A stretch of 64,000 nucleotides of DNA. Source: an uncultured Lachnospiraceae bacterium (GTDB lineage Bacteria; Bacillota; Clostridia; Lachnospirales; Lachnospiraceae). The position numbers and the translations under genes were made by a program. Every line of letters starts with the position of its first letter. Within the stretch, counting starts at the first letter, position 1. The notes beneath the pieces were generated by a model. It was not told where the DNA came from. It did no database searches and was given only the letters and a program-made list of their open reading frames with translations. The DNA lies in assembly GCA_902786365.1 (NCBI GenBank), contig CADACD010000012.1, forward strand, positions 62,001 through 126,000. Direction: 5' to 3'. Of the stretch, positions 26,861 to 36,777 are shown one piece after another.

Positions 26861-27727
26861 ATGAGCAAATATATTATTACAAGCGATGCAACATGTGACC
26901 TTCCTGATGACTATATCGCAGAAAATGAAATTGATTTAATTCCTATATACTACACACTGGACAACGAAACAATTTACGGAGATGAGATAAAGCTTTCACC
27001 TGAAGATTTTTATAATAAAATGAGAGAAGGCATGATGCCAACTACTATGGCTATCAATCCTGAAACTGCCACAAACCACTTAAAGAAGCACTTAGAAGAC
27101 GGATTCGATGTACTTCATATCGCATTCTCATCAGGACTTTCAAGCAGCTGTGATACCTCTATGATGGTTGCAAAAGAGTTATCAGAAGAATTTCCTGACA
27201 GAAAAATCATTGTCATTGATTCAAAATCTGCCACTTTAGGTGAAGGACTGCTAGTCTGCAAAGCTATCGAAAATCAAAAAAATGGTATGAGTCTTGAAGA
27301 TAATGCAAAGTGGCTCGAGGAAAATGTACCTCATGTATGCCAGCAACTCACTGTTAATGATTTGAATCATCTATACAGAGGCGGAAGATTATCAAAAACA
27401 TCTGCTATAATCGGTTCAATTATCAGTGTTAAGCCTATCATACATATTAACAATGAAGGAAAATTAGGTTCCCTTAACAGTGTTCGTGGCCGCAAGAAAT
27501 CCCTTAACACTCTGATTGACAACATTGCAGAGAATATCAAAGGATTTGACAATGACACAGTTTATATTGCACATGGTGACTGCTATGAAGAGGCTAAATA
27601 TATTGCAGACCAGATTAAAGAACGTTTTGACATACAGAATGCAGTCATCAACTTTGCAAGTCCTGTTATCGGAGCCCATACGGGTCCAGGCTTTATCTTT
27701 GTCAGCTATTTAGGTCAAAACAGATAA
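26861..27727 (+). CDS. DegV family fatty-acid-binding protein
   Basis: DegV/FakB-type proteins hold a fatty acid for phosphorylation by a FakA kinase, feeding phospholipid synthesis. Family signs: ITSDATCDLP at the N-terminus, PTTMAINPE (ligand-contact Thr/Ser), HIAFSSGLSSSCDTS, VIDSKSATLGEGLLV, and the C-terminal VIGAHTGPGFIFVSYLG. 288 residues. A GAGG site precedes the ATG. It is one of the few plus-strand genes and is divergent from prfC. Confidence 0.92.
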   Translation: MSKYIITSDATCDLPDDYIAENEIDLIPIYYTLDNETIYGDEIKLSPEDFYNKMREGMMPTTMAINPETATNHLKKHLEDGFDVLHIAFSSGLSSSCDTSMMVAKELSEEFPDRKIIVIDSKSATLGEGLLVCKAIENQKNGMSLEDNAKWLEENVPHVCQQLTVNDLNHLYRGGRLSKTSAIIGSIISVKPIIHINNEGKLGSLNSVRGRKKSLNTLIDNIAENIKGFDNDTVYIAHGDCYEEAKYIADQIKERFDIQNAVINFASPVIGAHTGPGFIFVSYLGQNR

Positions 27728-27973
27728 ATATATTTCTATTCTGGTAATCAGACATACGCAACAGTCCAATTACCACAACATGAATCTATATTATCAAACA
27801 TTTCATAGAGAATTTTCCATATATGGAGCTGTTACACTTAGCATACCTGCTATAACACAGTGTTTATTTTCTAATTGGTAGCACTATATATTGCAGTGAT
27901 TTCTGTTACTATGACAGCTCTGTGCATTCAGAAAAATACCGATAACAAAGATACTATTATTTTCTGAATTCTA

Positions 27974-28002
27974 TTGGCAAATTCTCTTTTCTTTTATATA
28001 AT
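27974..28002 (+). promoter_or_regulatory. Promoter of tldD-tldE
   Basis: TTGGCA (27974-27979) and TATAAT (27997-28002), spacer 17. The leader is about 125 bases. In 27728-27970 I see no gene or clear terminator. Confidence 0.75.
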
Positions 28003-28028
28003 GATTAATAGGATACCTAGGTCTAAAA

Positions 28029-28063
28029 GTCATACTTTTCATGCTTGCATGTAAAAGTATGAC
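28029..28063 (+). other. Hairpins in the tldD leader
   Basis: GTCATACTTTT and AAAAGTATGAC pair over 11 bases with a loop that is itself palindromic (CATGCTTGCATG). A second small hairpin, GCCC-GTATA-GGGC, lies near 28090. Together they fold most of the leader; no T-run, so not a terminator. Confidence 0.5.
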
Positions 28064-28134
28064 AACCCTCAAAAACATGAAAGGTAGCCCGTATAGGGCG
28101 TTTAATAAACTCAACTATGAAAGGATAATATAAA

Positions 28135-29592
28135 ATGTCAAATCAAAAAAAAGTTTCAGATGATGTTTTTAAAGACACAAAATACTTATTTTCAAATCTG
28201 GTCTACAAGCTCTCATCAAAAGCTGATTATTCTGATGTTTCTATTCTTGTTGAAAAATCTTTTGGAAAAAACTACCGCGTGTCCAAATCAGGAACATTAA
28301 TCAAAGATAATACTTTTGCAGCGACCGGAGCTGTCATAAGACTGCAATCCTCTAATGGATTATATGAGTATTCGTTTAATGACTTTTCTAAGGAATTTAT
28401 CGAGTCTGTTCCTAATATCATAAGTGAAAATATCAAAAATATTTCTTCCCCTTCAAGAGATATTTCCAATCATTATGCAAATAGCATTCACACTGTTGAC
28501 AGCAGAAATGACAATAAAATCTGTTTTAACAAGTCAACATCTTATTCTGTAAATCCAAAGGATTTATCTGACGAGGAGATTACAGATTTATTAAATGAAA
28601 TACATCAAAATGCAATGGACTATAACAAAAAAATAATAGACTGCGTATGCATTTTTCAATATCTGACCATCCACAAGATGTATATTTCTAACACAAAAGA
28701 TTTGCAACAGAATTTAATGTGGTCTTCGGGGGTAATTCAACCACTTGCGTCTGATGGCGAAAAAACATATCATTATTATCAATCCTTTTCAAAGCTTGGT
28801 GGTGCCGAATTATTAGATGAGATGAAATCTGACATTTCTGAATCATGCAAAAATGCGATAGAATTGTTAGACAGTACCGCTCCACCTTCTGGTATTTATG
28901 ATGTCATATGTATGCCTGATGTGACAGGATTAATTGCACATGAAGCGTTCGGTCATGGTGTCGAAATGGATATGTTTGTAAAAGACCGTGCACTTGCCAA
29001 AAATTATATAGGCACTCAGATTGCTTCACCACTTGTGACAATGCATGACAATGCCTCTACCTGTAATCAGACAGCTACTTATTTCTTTGATGATGAGGGA
29101 ACTATTTCAAATGATACCGTGATAATCGAGAAAGGAATATTAAAGTCCGGAATCAATGACTTAATCAGTGCCAATATCCTCGCTGTATCCCCTACCGGAA
29201 ACGGAAGACGTGAATCTTATGAGCGAAAAGCTTATACCAGAATGACAAATACATATTTCGAAGCAGGACAAAGCACACTTGAAGATATGATTGCTTCCAT
29301 TGACTATGGAATCCTTCTAGAAAATGGTTCAAGCGGCATGGAGGATCCGAAGAACTGGGGAATCCAGTGTATGGTAAATATCGGTCGTGAAATCAAAGAT
29401 GGAAAATTAACCGGTAAGATTTTTTCACCAATCTGCCTGTCCGGATATGTTCCTGATTTATTGAAATCAATCTCTATGATATCAACAGATTTGAAACTTA
29501 GCGGCAGTGGATATTGTGGAAAAGGATACAAAGAATGGGTAAAAGTTTCTGATGGCGGCGCTGCAATCAAAGCAAAAGTCACTATTTCATAA
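28135..29592 (+). CDS. tldD: TldD-like metallopeptidase subunit
   Basis: TldD forms a heterodimer with TldE/PmbA that degrades small unfolded peptides and matures some ribosomal peptides. The zinc motif HEAFGH is at residues 269-274 (HExxxH), followed by GHGVEMDMF and, further on, SPTGNGRRESYERKAYTRMTN (two blocks) and CLSGYVPDLL. 485 residues, the usual length. The gene is followed by tldE after 27 bases. No precursor peptide or modification genes are adjacent, so a housekeeping peptide role is the simplest reading. Confidence 0.9.
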   Translation: MSNQKKVSDDVFKDTKYLFSNLVYKLSSKADYSDVSILVEKSFGKNYRVSKSGTLIKDNTFAATGAVIRLQSSNGLYEYSFNDFSKEFIESVPNIISENIKNISSPSRDISNHYANSIHTVDSRNDNKICFNKSTSYSVNPKDLSDEEITDLLNEIHQNAMDYNKKIIDCVCIFQYLTIHKMYISNTKDLQQNLMWSSGVIQPLASDGEKTYHYYQSFSKLGGAELLDEMKSDISESCKNAIELLDSTAPPSGIYDVICMPDVTGLIAHEAFGHGVEMDMFVKDRALAKNYIGTQIASPLVTMHDNASTCNQTATYFFDDEGTISNDTVIIEKGILKSGINDLISANILAVSPTGNGRRESYERKAYTRMTNTYFEAGQSTLEDMIASIDYGILLENGSSGMEDPKNWGIQCMVNIGREIKDGKLTGKIFSPICLSGYVPDLLKSISMISTDLKLSGSGYCGKGYKEWVKVSDGGAAIKAKVTIS

Positions 29593-29619
29593 ATATATTA
29601 TTGTAATTGGAGGAGTAAC

Positions 29620-31032
29620 ATGAGTAACATAAATACAACTAATAATGCAGACGGGCAATTGCTTATCAACAGAATTTTAAAATGTATATCCGTTAATGAT
29701 ATACAAAACTATTCATTACATTGTACGACTACAAAATCAGAAGAATTATTTTTTATCAGACAAGAATGTACGCTTAACAGAAATAAATTAACAACAAAAT
29801 GCGAAATAACTATCTATCATGATTTTGAATCAAATGATGTCAATTATCGTGGAAGTTCCAGCTTTATTGCTGACTTAAACATGGATGAAGAGGAACTAGG
29901 TGCTAAAATTATGTCTGCCTATCGTTCTTCTTTATATGTAAAAAATTCATATTATCCTCTACCATCCGGCAATCGAATGGAGACAGAAAACTCTGAAACA
30001 ATCCAAAATAATTCCGGTCAAATAGGTTCAAACAAAAATTCTGACAAAAATACCTTCGAGAATTCTGATAATGATGATATAGTAACTGAGCACAAACTAT
30101 ATACTGGAAATGAAATTGCAGATTTTGTATTTAAGAACGATGTTGATACAGATGTCTTTATCAACTCCTTAGAAATTTTTGTTACTGAAAATTTTGTCCA
30201 TATTATTAATTCGAACGGAATTGATGTAGGCTATCACAATACTATTTATTCCGGTGAATTTGTTGTCCAGGCAAAAACTCCGAACGATGTTGAATTGTAT
30301 CAGGATTTCAAATATTCCTATCTCGATGATGATATCGCTTCATCATTATCAGAACTTGTATGTAAAAATCTAAAAGCTGTCAAAGACAGAGCAATTGCAG
30401 TTCCAATAAATGGTCTGCCTCAATGGAATGCCACAGGATTATCCTTTAAAAATGTGATTCTTGAAGGCAATTCTGTTTATGAATTGTTTCACTATTACCT
30501 TCGTAGAACAGATGCTTCTATGGTTTATCCTGGATACTCACATTTTAAAATTGGTGACTCCATACTGAAACACACTGAAACATCAAGTACTGTTACTATA
30601 ACTCTTAATCCTAAAGTACCATACTCACCTGAAGGGATTAAACTTTTAAACCTTCCCCTTATCTCTGACAATACTATAAACTACATAACAGGTGATGCAA
30701 GATTTTCTTATTATCTTGGTGTACCGGCTACTGGTACATATGAGTGTTTTGTTATGGAATGCGGAGATACTTCTATCAGTGAGATTCAAAAAGAACCATA
30801 TCTGAAAATTGTCAGTTTTTCAGATTTTCAAATGGATGAATTTACGGGCCAGTTTGGTGGCGAATATAGACTTGCTTACTATTTTGATGGAAAAAATACC
30901 ATTCCGGTTACAAATGGTTCCATCAGTGGCAATATCAATGATATTATAGGTAATATATTGTTTTCAAGTGAAAAACAGTCATCTTACTATTTTGATGGAC
31001 CACTCGCAATATCATATTCAAATATACAATAA
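29620..31032 (+). CDS. TldE/PmbA-like metallopeptidase partner subunit
   Basis: The partner that shapes the TldD active-site tunnel and lacks the zinc motif. Family blocks include VHIINSNGIDVGY, GEFVVQAK, VILEGNSVYELFHYYLR and the glycine-rich C-terminal FTGQFGGEYRLAYYFDGK; 470 residues. Ribosome site TTGGAGGAGTAAC. Residues about 120-165 are an Asn/Ser/Glu/Asp-rich stretch (SETIQNN, SDKNTFENSDNDD) without family counterpart, one of several such inserts in this window. Confidence 0.85.
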   Translation: MSNINTTNNADGQLLINRILKCISVNDIQNYSLHCTTTKSEELFFIRQECTLNRNKLTTKCEITIYHDFESNDVNYRGSSSFIADLNMDEEELGAKIMSAYRSSLYVKNSYYPLPSGNRMETENSETIQNNSGQIGSNKNSDKNTFENSDNDDIVTEHKLYTGNEIADFVFKNDVDTDVFINSLEIFVTENFVHIINSNGIDVGYHNTIYSGEFVVQAKTPNDVELYQDFKYSYLDDDIASSLSELVCKNLKAVKDRAIAVPINGLPQWNATGLSFKNVILEGNSVYELFHYYLRRTDASMVYPGYSHFKIGDSILKHTETSSTVTITLNPKVPYSPEGIKLLNLPLISDNTINYITGDARFSYYLGVPATGTYECFVMECGDTSISEIQKEPYLKIVSFSDFQMDEFTGQFGGEYRLAYYFDGKNTIPVTNGSISGNINDIIGNILFSSEKQSSYYFDGPLAISYSNIQ

Positions 31033-31111
31033 TTAAAATGTGCGAAACAATTCGTAAGTATCAAGGGTTCAAAATGCTTTTTGTGTCCAACATCATTGAA
31101 ATATAATTATG

Positions 31112-31145
31112 AAAAAAGCCACATCTTAAGAGATATGGCTTTTTT
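31112..31145. terminator. Bidirectional terminator between tldE and glgP
   Basis: AAAAAAGCCA(C/T)ATCT and its partner ending GGCTTTTTT form a stem with T-runs on both strands; 80 bases past tldE. Confidence 0.85.
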
Positions 31146-31208
31146 CATTTTACCGATTTACAATTTCATTTGAATATTATTTGAAATACAAATTTGCTTT
31201 AAACTAAA

Positions 31209-31250
31209 TTCAGAATCAAAATCTTTGAAATTTTAGATTTTGATTCTGAA
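31209..31250. repeat. Perfect 16-pair inverted repeat behind glgP
   Basis: TTCAGAATCAAAATCT and its exact complement with a 10-base loop, 48 bases past the glgP stop (minus strand). It probably ends or protects the glgP mRNA; the T content after it is modest. Confidence 0.65.
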
Positions 31251-31297
31251 TCTTAAAAATTCTATTTAAGCTATTATATTTAATTTTCTAAATTATA

Positions 31298-33655
31298 TTA
31301 AGCTTTCCAAATCTCTTTTGCATAATCAAGGATTGTTCTGTCTGATGAGAACTTACCTGCGTTAACTGTATTCATGAAGCACTTCTTAGCAAATGTTTCT
31401 GCATCAGAATAATCTTTATTTACTCTTAATTTTGTCTCAACATATGATGAGAAGTCTTCTAATAAGAAATACTGGTCAGCTTTCTCCCAAGGCTTACTCT
31501 CAAATAATGATTTGTATAACTCTTTGAATAATCCTGTTCCGTCATCACTTAATGTTCCATCAATTAATGTATCAACAACTCTCTTGATTCTTGGATTAGA
31601 CTCATAAATCTTCTTTGGATTATATGACTCTTTCAGTTTATCAAGTTCTTCAACTGTTGCACCAAAGATATAGTTATTTTCTTCGCCGGCTTCCTCAACG
31701 ATTTCTATATTAGCACCATCAAGTGTACCAAGTGTAACAGCTCCGTTTAACATAAACTTCATGTTACTTGTACCTGATGCTTCTTTACCTGCTGTTGAAA
31801 TCTGCTCTGAAACATCTGCAGCCGGTATAATCTTCTCTGCATAAGATACACAGTAGTTTGATACAAATACAACCTGTAACTTATCATTTACTTCAGGATC
31901 ATTAGCAATCATCTTAGAAATCTCATTAATGAACTTAATGATACCTTTTGCTCTTGCATATCCCGGAGCTGCCTTTGCACCGAAGATAAATACTGTAGGG
32001 TTGAAATCTTTGATACTTCCATCCTTTAATCCATAATAGATATCAAGAATTGAGAATGCGTTGAGTAACTGACGTTTGTACTCATGTAACCTCTTAACCT
32101 GAATATCGAAGATAAAGTCAGGGTTGACATCAATGCCCTCTTTCTCTTTGATATATGCAGCGAGCTGCTGTTTCTTAACTTTCTTAATTTCAGCATAATC
32201 TTTGATAACTTTCTTCTTATCTTTGAACTCTTCTAACTTCTTAAGTTCATCAAGGTTTGTAATCCATCCGTTACCAATCTTATCTGTAATAAAACCTGCC
32301 AATTCCTGGTTAGCAAGAGCAAGCCATCTTCTCTGTGTAATACCGTTTGTCTTATTATTGAAACGATCTGGATAAATCTCATTCCATTCTTTTAATTCAA
32401 CATTCTTTAAAAGATCTGTATGAATCTGTGCAACACCATTTGTTGAATGACTTGCAAAAATTGCCATTCTTGCCATATGTATAATAAACCATTCTTTATT
32501 ATCATCATAAGGATTATCGATAATCTGGTACTTGTGGATATCCTCCTCTTTCACACCAAGTTTCTTCACTTCTTTGATTAATGCATCATTAATCTTGATA
32601 ACATATTTGAATACATCTGGAAGAACTGCCTTAAAGAGTTTTACACTCCATTTTTCAAGAGCCTCTGCCAAGATTGTATGGTTTGTATAAGCAAATACCT
32701 TTTTACAGATATCTAATGCCTCCTCAAATTCCAATCCCTCATCTTCTACTAAAAGACGACATAATTCAGGAATAGAAACAACAGGATGTGTATCATTCAA
32801 TTGAATTGCATACTCTTTTGATAATTTAGAGAAATCATTTCCATGTTTTTCTTTGTATTTCTTTAATACATCCTGTAAAGATGCACTTGAGAAGAAATAC
32901 TGCTGTTTTAATCTTAACTTCTTACCTGCGTCTGTTGAATCATTAGGATATAATACGCTTGTAATAGCCTCTGCTTCATTCTTTTCCTTTACAGACTTCT
33001 CATACTTCTGCTCATTGAATAAGTCAAAGTTGAACTCTTCAATCGGCTCTGCCTGCCATAATCTGAGTGTGTTAATCTTCTTTGCACCATATCCGATAAC
33101 AGGAGTATCATATGGTACTGCCCACACTGACTGTCCTTTAAAATCAATTCTTACCTTATCTTCTTCTCTTCTTACAGACCATGGATCACCGAACTTTGTC
33201 CAGTTATCAGCAGTTTCCTTCTGAAAACCATCTTCAAAATACTGTTTAAAAATACCATAACGGTATCTGATACCATAACCATTCACTGTAACATTCTGTG
33301 TGGCAGCTGAATCAAGGAAACATGCAGCAAGACGTCCTAAACCACCATTACCAAGGGCATTGTCATCAATATTCTCAAACACTTTGATATCAATATCATT
33401 GTCAGCAAAAAGCTGTGCCAACTCGTCCATAAGACCAAGGTTCAAAAGGTTGTCATAAACCAATCTTCCTACAAGAAACTCTGCTGAAAGATAACATACC
33501 TTTTTCTTCTTTGTGTCCCATGACCATTTTTTAGCAATGCTCTTCATAGCTGCCTTTGATACTGCGTTATAAAGTTCTACTGTTGTAGCATCCTTTATAT
33601 TCTTGTTGTAATCAAGGTCTAAAATAGTCACAATGTTCTTTGAAAATGTACTCAT
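31298..33655 (-). CDS. glgP: Glycogen/starch/alpha-glucan phosphorylase
   Basis: Releases glucose-1-phosphate from the ends of alpha-1,4-glucan with PLP. NGGLGRLAACFLDSA near residue 103, QLNDTHPVVSIPELCR, NGITQRRWL, DIQVKRLHEYKRQLLN and the PLP Lys633 in EASGTSNMK are all present. 785 residues, slightly shorter than the usual 800-840. It follows malQ by 62 bases on the same strand, forming a glucan-degradation unit. Confidence 0.96.
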   Translation of the reverse strand: MSTFSKNIVTILDLDYNKNIKDATTVELYNAVSKAAMKSIAKKWSWDTKKKKVCYLSAEFLVGRLVYDNLLNLGLMDELAQLFADNDIDIKVFENIDDNALGNGGLGRLAACFLDSAATQNVTVNGYGIRYRYGIFKQYFEDGFQKETADNWTKFGDPWSVRREEDKVRIDFKGQSVWAVPYDTPVIGYGAKKINTLRLWQAEPIEEFNFDLFNEQKYEKSVKEKNEAEAITSVLYPNDSTDAGKKLRLKQQYFFSSASLQDVLKKYKEKHGNDFSKLSKEYAIQLNDTHPVVSIPELCRLLVEDEGLEFEEALDICKKVFAYTNHTILAEALEKWSVKLFKAVLPDVFKYVIKINDALIKEVKKLGVKEEDIHKYQIIDNPYDDNKEWFIIHMARMAIFASHSTNGVAQIHTDLLKNVELKEWNEIYPDRFNNKTNGITQRRWLALANQELAGFITDKIGNGWITNLDELKKLEEFKDKKKVIKDYAEIKKVKKQQLAAYIKEKEGIDVNPDFIFDIQVKRLHEYKRQLLNAFSILDIYYGLKDGSIKDFNPTVFIFGAKAAPGYARAKGIIKFINEISKMIANDPEVNDKLQVVFVSNYCVSYAEKIIPAADVSEQISTAGKEASGTSNMKFMLNGAVTLGTLDGANIEIVEEAGEENNYIFGATVEELDKLKESYNPKKIYESNPRIKRVVDTLIDGTLSDDGTGLFKELYKSLFESKPWEKADQYFLLEDFSSYVETKLRVNKDYSDAETFAKKCFMNTVNAGKFSSDRTILDYAKEIWKA

Positions 33656-33717
33656 TACTCTTTCTTTCTCCTATTCTATTTATTTATATTTTCTATACTT
33701 AATAGACTCTTAAATAA

Positions 33718-35226
33718 TTATCTCGCATAAAACTCTGCCAGTTTTTTCAATTCTTTTGCTTTCTTCTTGGTAAGTGCACCTTTTGTCAATCTCCACTTCC
33801 AATTATCACCAACTGTAGATGGCGTATTCATTCTTGATTCATTACCCATCTCAAGAATATCCTGTACCTGGAAAATCGCAATAGCAGAGACGCTTGCATA
33901 AGCTGCTCTTAAAACTGCTGATGGTATATCTTTCTTGTTGTCAACACCAAGATACTGGTATGCATATTTTAATTCAGATGTTTTCTTTGCATTAAAGAAA
34001 CCTGCAACTGTCTCATTATCATGAGTTCCTCCGTATACGAGTGAATTAGGTTTATAATTGTGTGGGAGGTGAGAATTGTCAGGAGAACCATCAAATGCAA
34101 ACTCTATGATATTCATTCCCGGATAGCCTGTCTCGGCAAGCAATTCTCTTACCGCCGGGCTAACAACACCTAAATCTTCTGCGATAATCTTTGCATCTCC
34201 TATCGCACTATCGATTGCATCTGTGAGTTTCTTACCAGGTCCCTCTCTCCATACACCTTCTTTAGCACTATTACAATGAGCCTCAATTGAATAATAATTC
34301 ACGACTCCAATAAAGTGATCAATTCTTATGTAATCATATAATTTTGAGTTGCTTGCCATTCTCTGTTTCCACCACTCAAATCCCTGTCTTTCCATCTCAG
34401 GCCAATTGTATAACGGGTTTCCCCAAAGCTGACCATCTTCTGAAAATGCATCAGGTGGAACACCAGCAACATTAATCTGCTTAAAATCTTCATCTAATTC
34501 AAATAATTCCTTATGTGCCCAGACATCTGCACTGTCCATTGCAACGTAGATAGGAATATCACCAATCATTTCTATGCCCTGTTCATTAGCATATTTTCTA
34601 AGCTTATTCCACTGTTCAAAAAATTTGTACTGACAGAATTTCCAAAAAGCAATATCCTCTGATAATTCCTCTCTATACCTGTTAATTGCTTCAGTCTGTC
34701 TAGCCTTAATATCATAATCCCATGTTGCCCATTCTTTATTGTCAAAATGGAACTTTACAGCCATATACAAACTGTAATCGTCGAGCCAGTACGAGTTATC
34801 CTTCTCAAACTGTCTGTAGGCATCCTCATTCGCATAATCACTATTTTCAAATGCCATTCTTAAAATCTTAAATCTTGAGTTGTACACTGTAGCATAATCA
34901 ATATATTCTGCATTGTCACCCCATGGAAATTTCTTAATCTGTGCCTTAGTAATAAGCCCCTCTTCTACAAGGTAATCTAAATCAATAAAGTACGGATTAC
35001 CGGCAAATGCCGAAAACGACTGGTATGGACTGTCACCATAGCTAGTCGGTCCAACAGGAAGAACCTGCCAATACTTCTGACCTGCTTCAGTTAAATAATC
35101 GACAAACTTATACGCTTCTCTGCCTAAAGTACCAATACCATACGGAGATGGTAAACTGCTAATAGGTAATAAAAGACCTGCTCCACGTTTCAATGTATTG
35201 TCTTTCTTCTCATTCTTGTCAGCCAT
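33718..35226 (-). CDS. malQ: 4-alpha-glucanotransferase (amylomaltase)
   Basis: Transfers glucan chains between oligosaccharides, making chains long enough for GlgP. GH77 motifs: GLLLPISSLPSPYGIGTLG, YWQVLPVGPTSYGDSPYQ, GDIPIYVAMDSADVW, YIRIDHFIG with the nucleophile Asp, IAEDLGV, and YGGTHDNETV with catalytic residues. 502 residues. First gene of the pair with glgP, behind its own promoter. Confidence 0.96.
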   Translation of the reverse strand: MADKNEKKDNTLKRGAGLLLPISSLPSPYGIGTLGREAYKFVDYLTEAGQKYWQVLPVGPTSYGDSPYQSFSAFAGNPYFIDLDYLVEEGLITKAQIKKFPWGDNAEYIDYATVYNSRFKILRMAFENSDYANEDAYRQFEKDNSYWLDDYSLYMAVKFHFDNKEWATWDYDIKARQTEAINRYREELSEDIAFWKFCQYKFFEQWNKLRKYANEQGIEMIGDIPIYVAMDSADVWAHKELFELDEDFKQINVAGVPPDAFSEDGQLWGNPLYNWPEMERQGFEWWKQRMASNSKLYDYIRIDHFIGVVNYYSIEAHCNSAKEGVWREGPGKKLTDAIDSAIGDAKIIAEDLGVVSPAVRELLAETGYPGMNIIEFAFDGSPDNSHLPHNYKPNSLVYGGTHDNETVAGFFNAKKTSELKYAYQYLGVDNKKDIPSAVLRAAYASVSAIAIFQVQDILEMGNESRMNTPSTVGDNWKWRLTKGALTKKKAKELKKLAEFYAR

Positions 35227-35272
35227 TTCTTCACCTCTTTATATAGTTTATATAAATTCGAAATACAAATTT

Positions 35273-35301
35273 ATTTTATCATTTACACATATGTGCGTCA
35301 A
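35273..35301 (-). promoter_or_regulatory. Promoter of malQ-glgP
   Basis: TTGACG (35296-35301) and TAAAAT (35273-35278), spacer 17, minus strand. A 10-base palindrome CACATATGTG (35286-35295) abuts the -35 box and may be an operator. Confidence 0.65.
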
Positions 35302-35407
35302 GATAATATTTATTTTTCATACATGTTTTTTTACATATTTACACATTTTTCGGTTCTTTTATTTCTAATTTCTATCTTGATTTTATTTTGAAATAATCTT
35401 TGGTTTG

Positions 35408-35902
35408 CTATGAATCTATTTTTCCCTTTGCCAGTTTTTCTGACAGGTAAGGAGTTGTGAGTTCCTTTGAGAAAATATACATATTTTCATCTGACTCTCC
35501 CTTCTTACATTCCAGACTCTGTAAAATATTAACTGTTTTGGCATTAATAATTTTCATCAAATCTGTATCTTCTTTATAGTCATGTACAACCATATATGGT
35601 CTCGGGTGGAAATTGTAAGTATAATGGTTATCAAGTGTCAGCCATATAAACCCACCAATAATAATATCCTCCAGCATGTTGTTTGCACATGGATCAAGAT
35701 CTTTCGGATCAAATACATCAAAAGACATTCTGATATGCTTTGCCAGTTTTGAATAATTTGGATCATGGTTGAATCTCATCACACCTATTATCTGTCTTGT
35801 GACTCTGTGATAGATATTAAGGTAAATCGTTGGCACATTGTGATTATCCTTTCTATCAATTTCTTCCACCGTAAAAAAAACATTTCCTAAATGTTGTAAC
35901 AT
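35408..35902 (-). CDS. Conserved-looking protein of unknown function
   Basis: About 164 residues; I do not recognise a family. ATG 35902 is chosen because AAAGGGAGGTAG lies just upstream, while the open frame runs 36 codons further without a site. Sequence features: no signal peptide or membrane segment; hydrophilic alpha/beta composition with FTVEEIDRKDNHNVPTIYLN, RVTRQIIGVMRFNHDPNY and HYTYNFHPRPYMVVHDYKED. It is the last gene of the yfbR-topB-glmS-LbH run, 110 bases behind the LbH gene. Confidence 0.7.
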   Translation of the reverse strand: MLQHLGNVFFTVEEIDRKDNHNVPTIYLNIYHRVTRQIIGVMRFNHDPNYSKLAKHIRMSFDVFDPKDLDPCANNMLEDIIIGGFIWLTLDNHYTYNFHPRPYMVVHDYKEDTDLMKIINAKTVNILQSLECKKGESDENMYIFSKELTTPYLSEKLAKGKIDS

Positions 35903-36012
35903 TAAAACTACCTCCCTTTTTAATATTTTAACAATTGTATTCAGGTTCTCATTCTGCTTTTTAACAACCGGAAAACTTCTGTTGTATTTCCATTTAAGAA
36001 AAAATATCAATT

Positions 36013-36699
36013 TTATATTTTGTCCACTACTTCTCCGGCTTTTTTATAGATTGAATTTTCAGGCACATATCCCCTTACCATAGAAAGAGGATATACATTT
36101 GTATTACTTCCTACCACTGTCCCCGGATTAAGAACACTGTTACATCCAATCTCAACATTACTTCCAAGAATTGCACCAAGTTTTTTTAGCCCCGTCTCTT
36201 TCTTTTCTCCATTTATGTTTATCGATACAAGCGATTTATCCGACTTGAGATTCGATGTAATGGAACCGGCTCCCATGTGCGACTTATATGATAATATTGA
36301 ATTTCCAACATAATTGTAGTGTGGAGTCTGAACATTATTAAATAAAATACTGCTTTTAATCTCTGTCGAATTTCCTACTACAGAGTTTTTACCTATAACG
36401 GCCGAACCTCTGATAAATGCACAATGTCTGATTTCTGCATTTTCATCAACAATTAACGGTCCGTTCAATAGTGCTGTCGGTGCAACCTTTGCAGACTTTG
36501 CTACCCAGATATTCTCACCTCTGTATTCATAGACATCTTCCGGAAGGATTTTTCCTAATGCTATAATCTTCTCATCAAGAGTTTCAAAAACTTCCCATGG
36601 GTATTCAATTCCGACAAAAAAATCCTTTGCAATTGTCTCATCTAACTGTAACAATGATGATATTTTTAGTTTATCTATTTCTTTATTTAATTCTTCCAT
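36013..36699 (-). CDS. Left-handed beta-helix (hexapeptide) protein, GlmU/UDP-GlcNAc pyrophosphorylase-like
   Basis: 228 residues with hexapeptide turns from about residue 65 on (VAPTALLNGPLIVDEN, IRHCAFIRGSAVIGKNSVVGN, ILGSNVEIGCNSVLNPG), the fold of acyl- and some nucleotidyl-transferases. The region NYVGNSILSYKSHMGAGSITSNLKSDK (read as two blocks) resembles the GlmU acetyltransferase part. There is no nucleotidyltransferase N-domain. Directly downstream of glmS, so a role in amino-sugar nucleotide metabolism is plausible but inferred. Confidence 0.75.
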   Translation of the reverse strand: MEELNKEIDKLKISSLLQLDETIAKDFFVGIEYPWEVFETLDEKIIALGKILPEDVYEYRGENIWVAKSAKVAPTALLNGPLIVDENAEIRHCAFIRGSAVIGKNSVVGNSTEIKSSILFNNVQTPHYNYVGNSILSYKSHMGAGSITSNLKSDKSLVSININGEKKETGLKKLGAILGSNVEIGCNSVLNPGTVVGSNTNVYPLSMVRGYVPENSIYKKAGEVVDKI

Positions 36700-36777
36700 C
36701 TTTATTTTCCTTTAATGCAAACTTTCGCTATTTTATTTATATACATTTTTCATTCTATCAGAATGATACCGCCATCA

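Noticed and set aside
28135-31032. Ribosomal peptide (RiPP) or microcin cluster around tldD/tldE
   Set aside because: No precursor peptide, modification enzyme or exporter lies nearby; tldDE alone is common as housekeeping peptidase.
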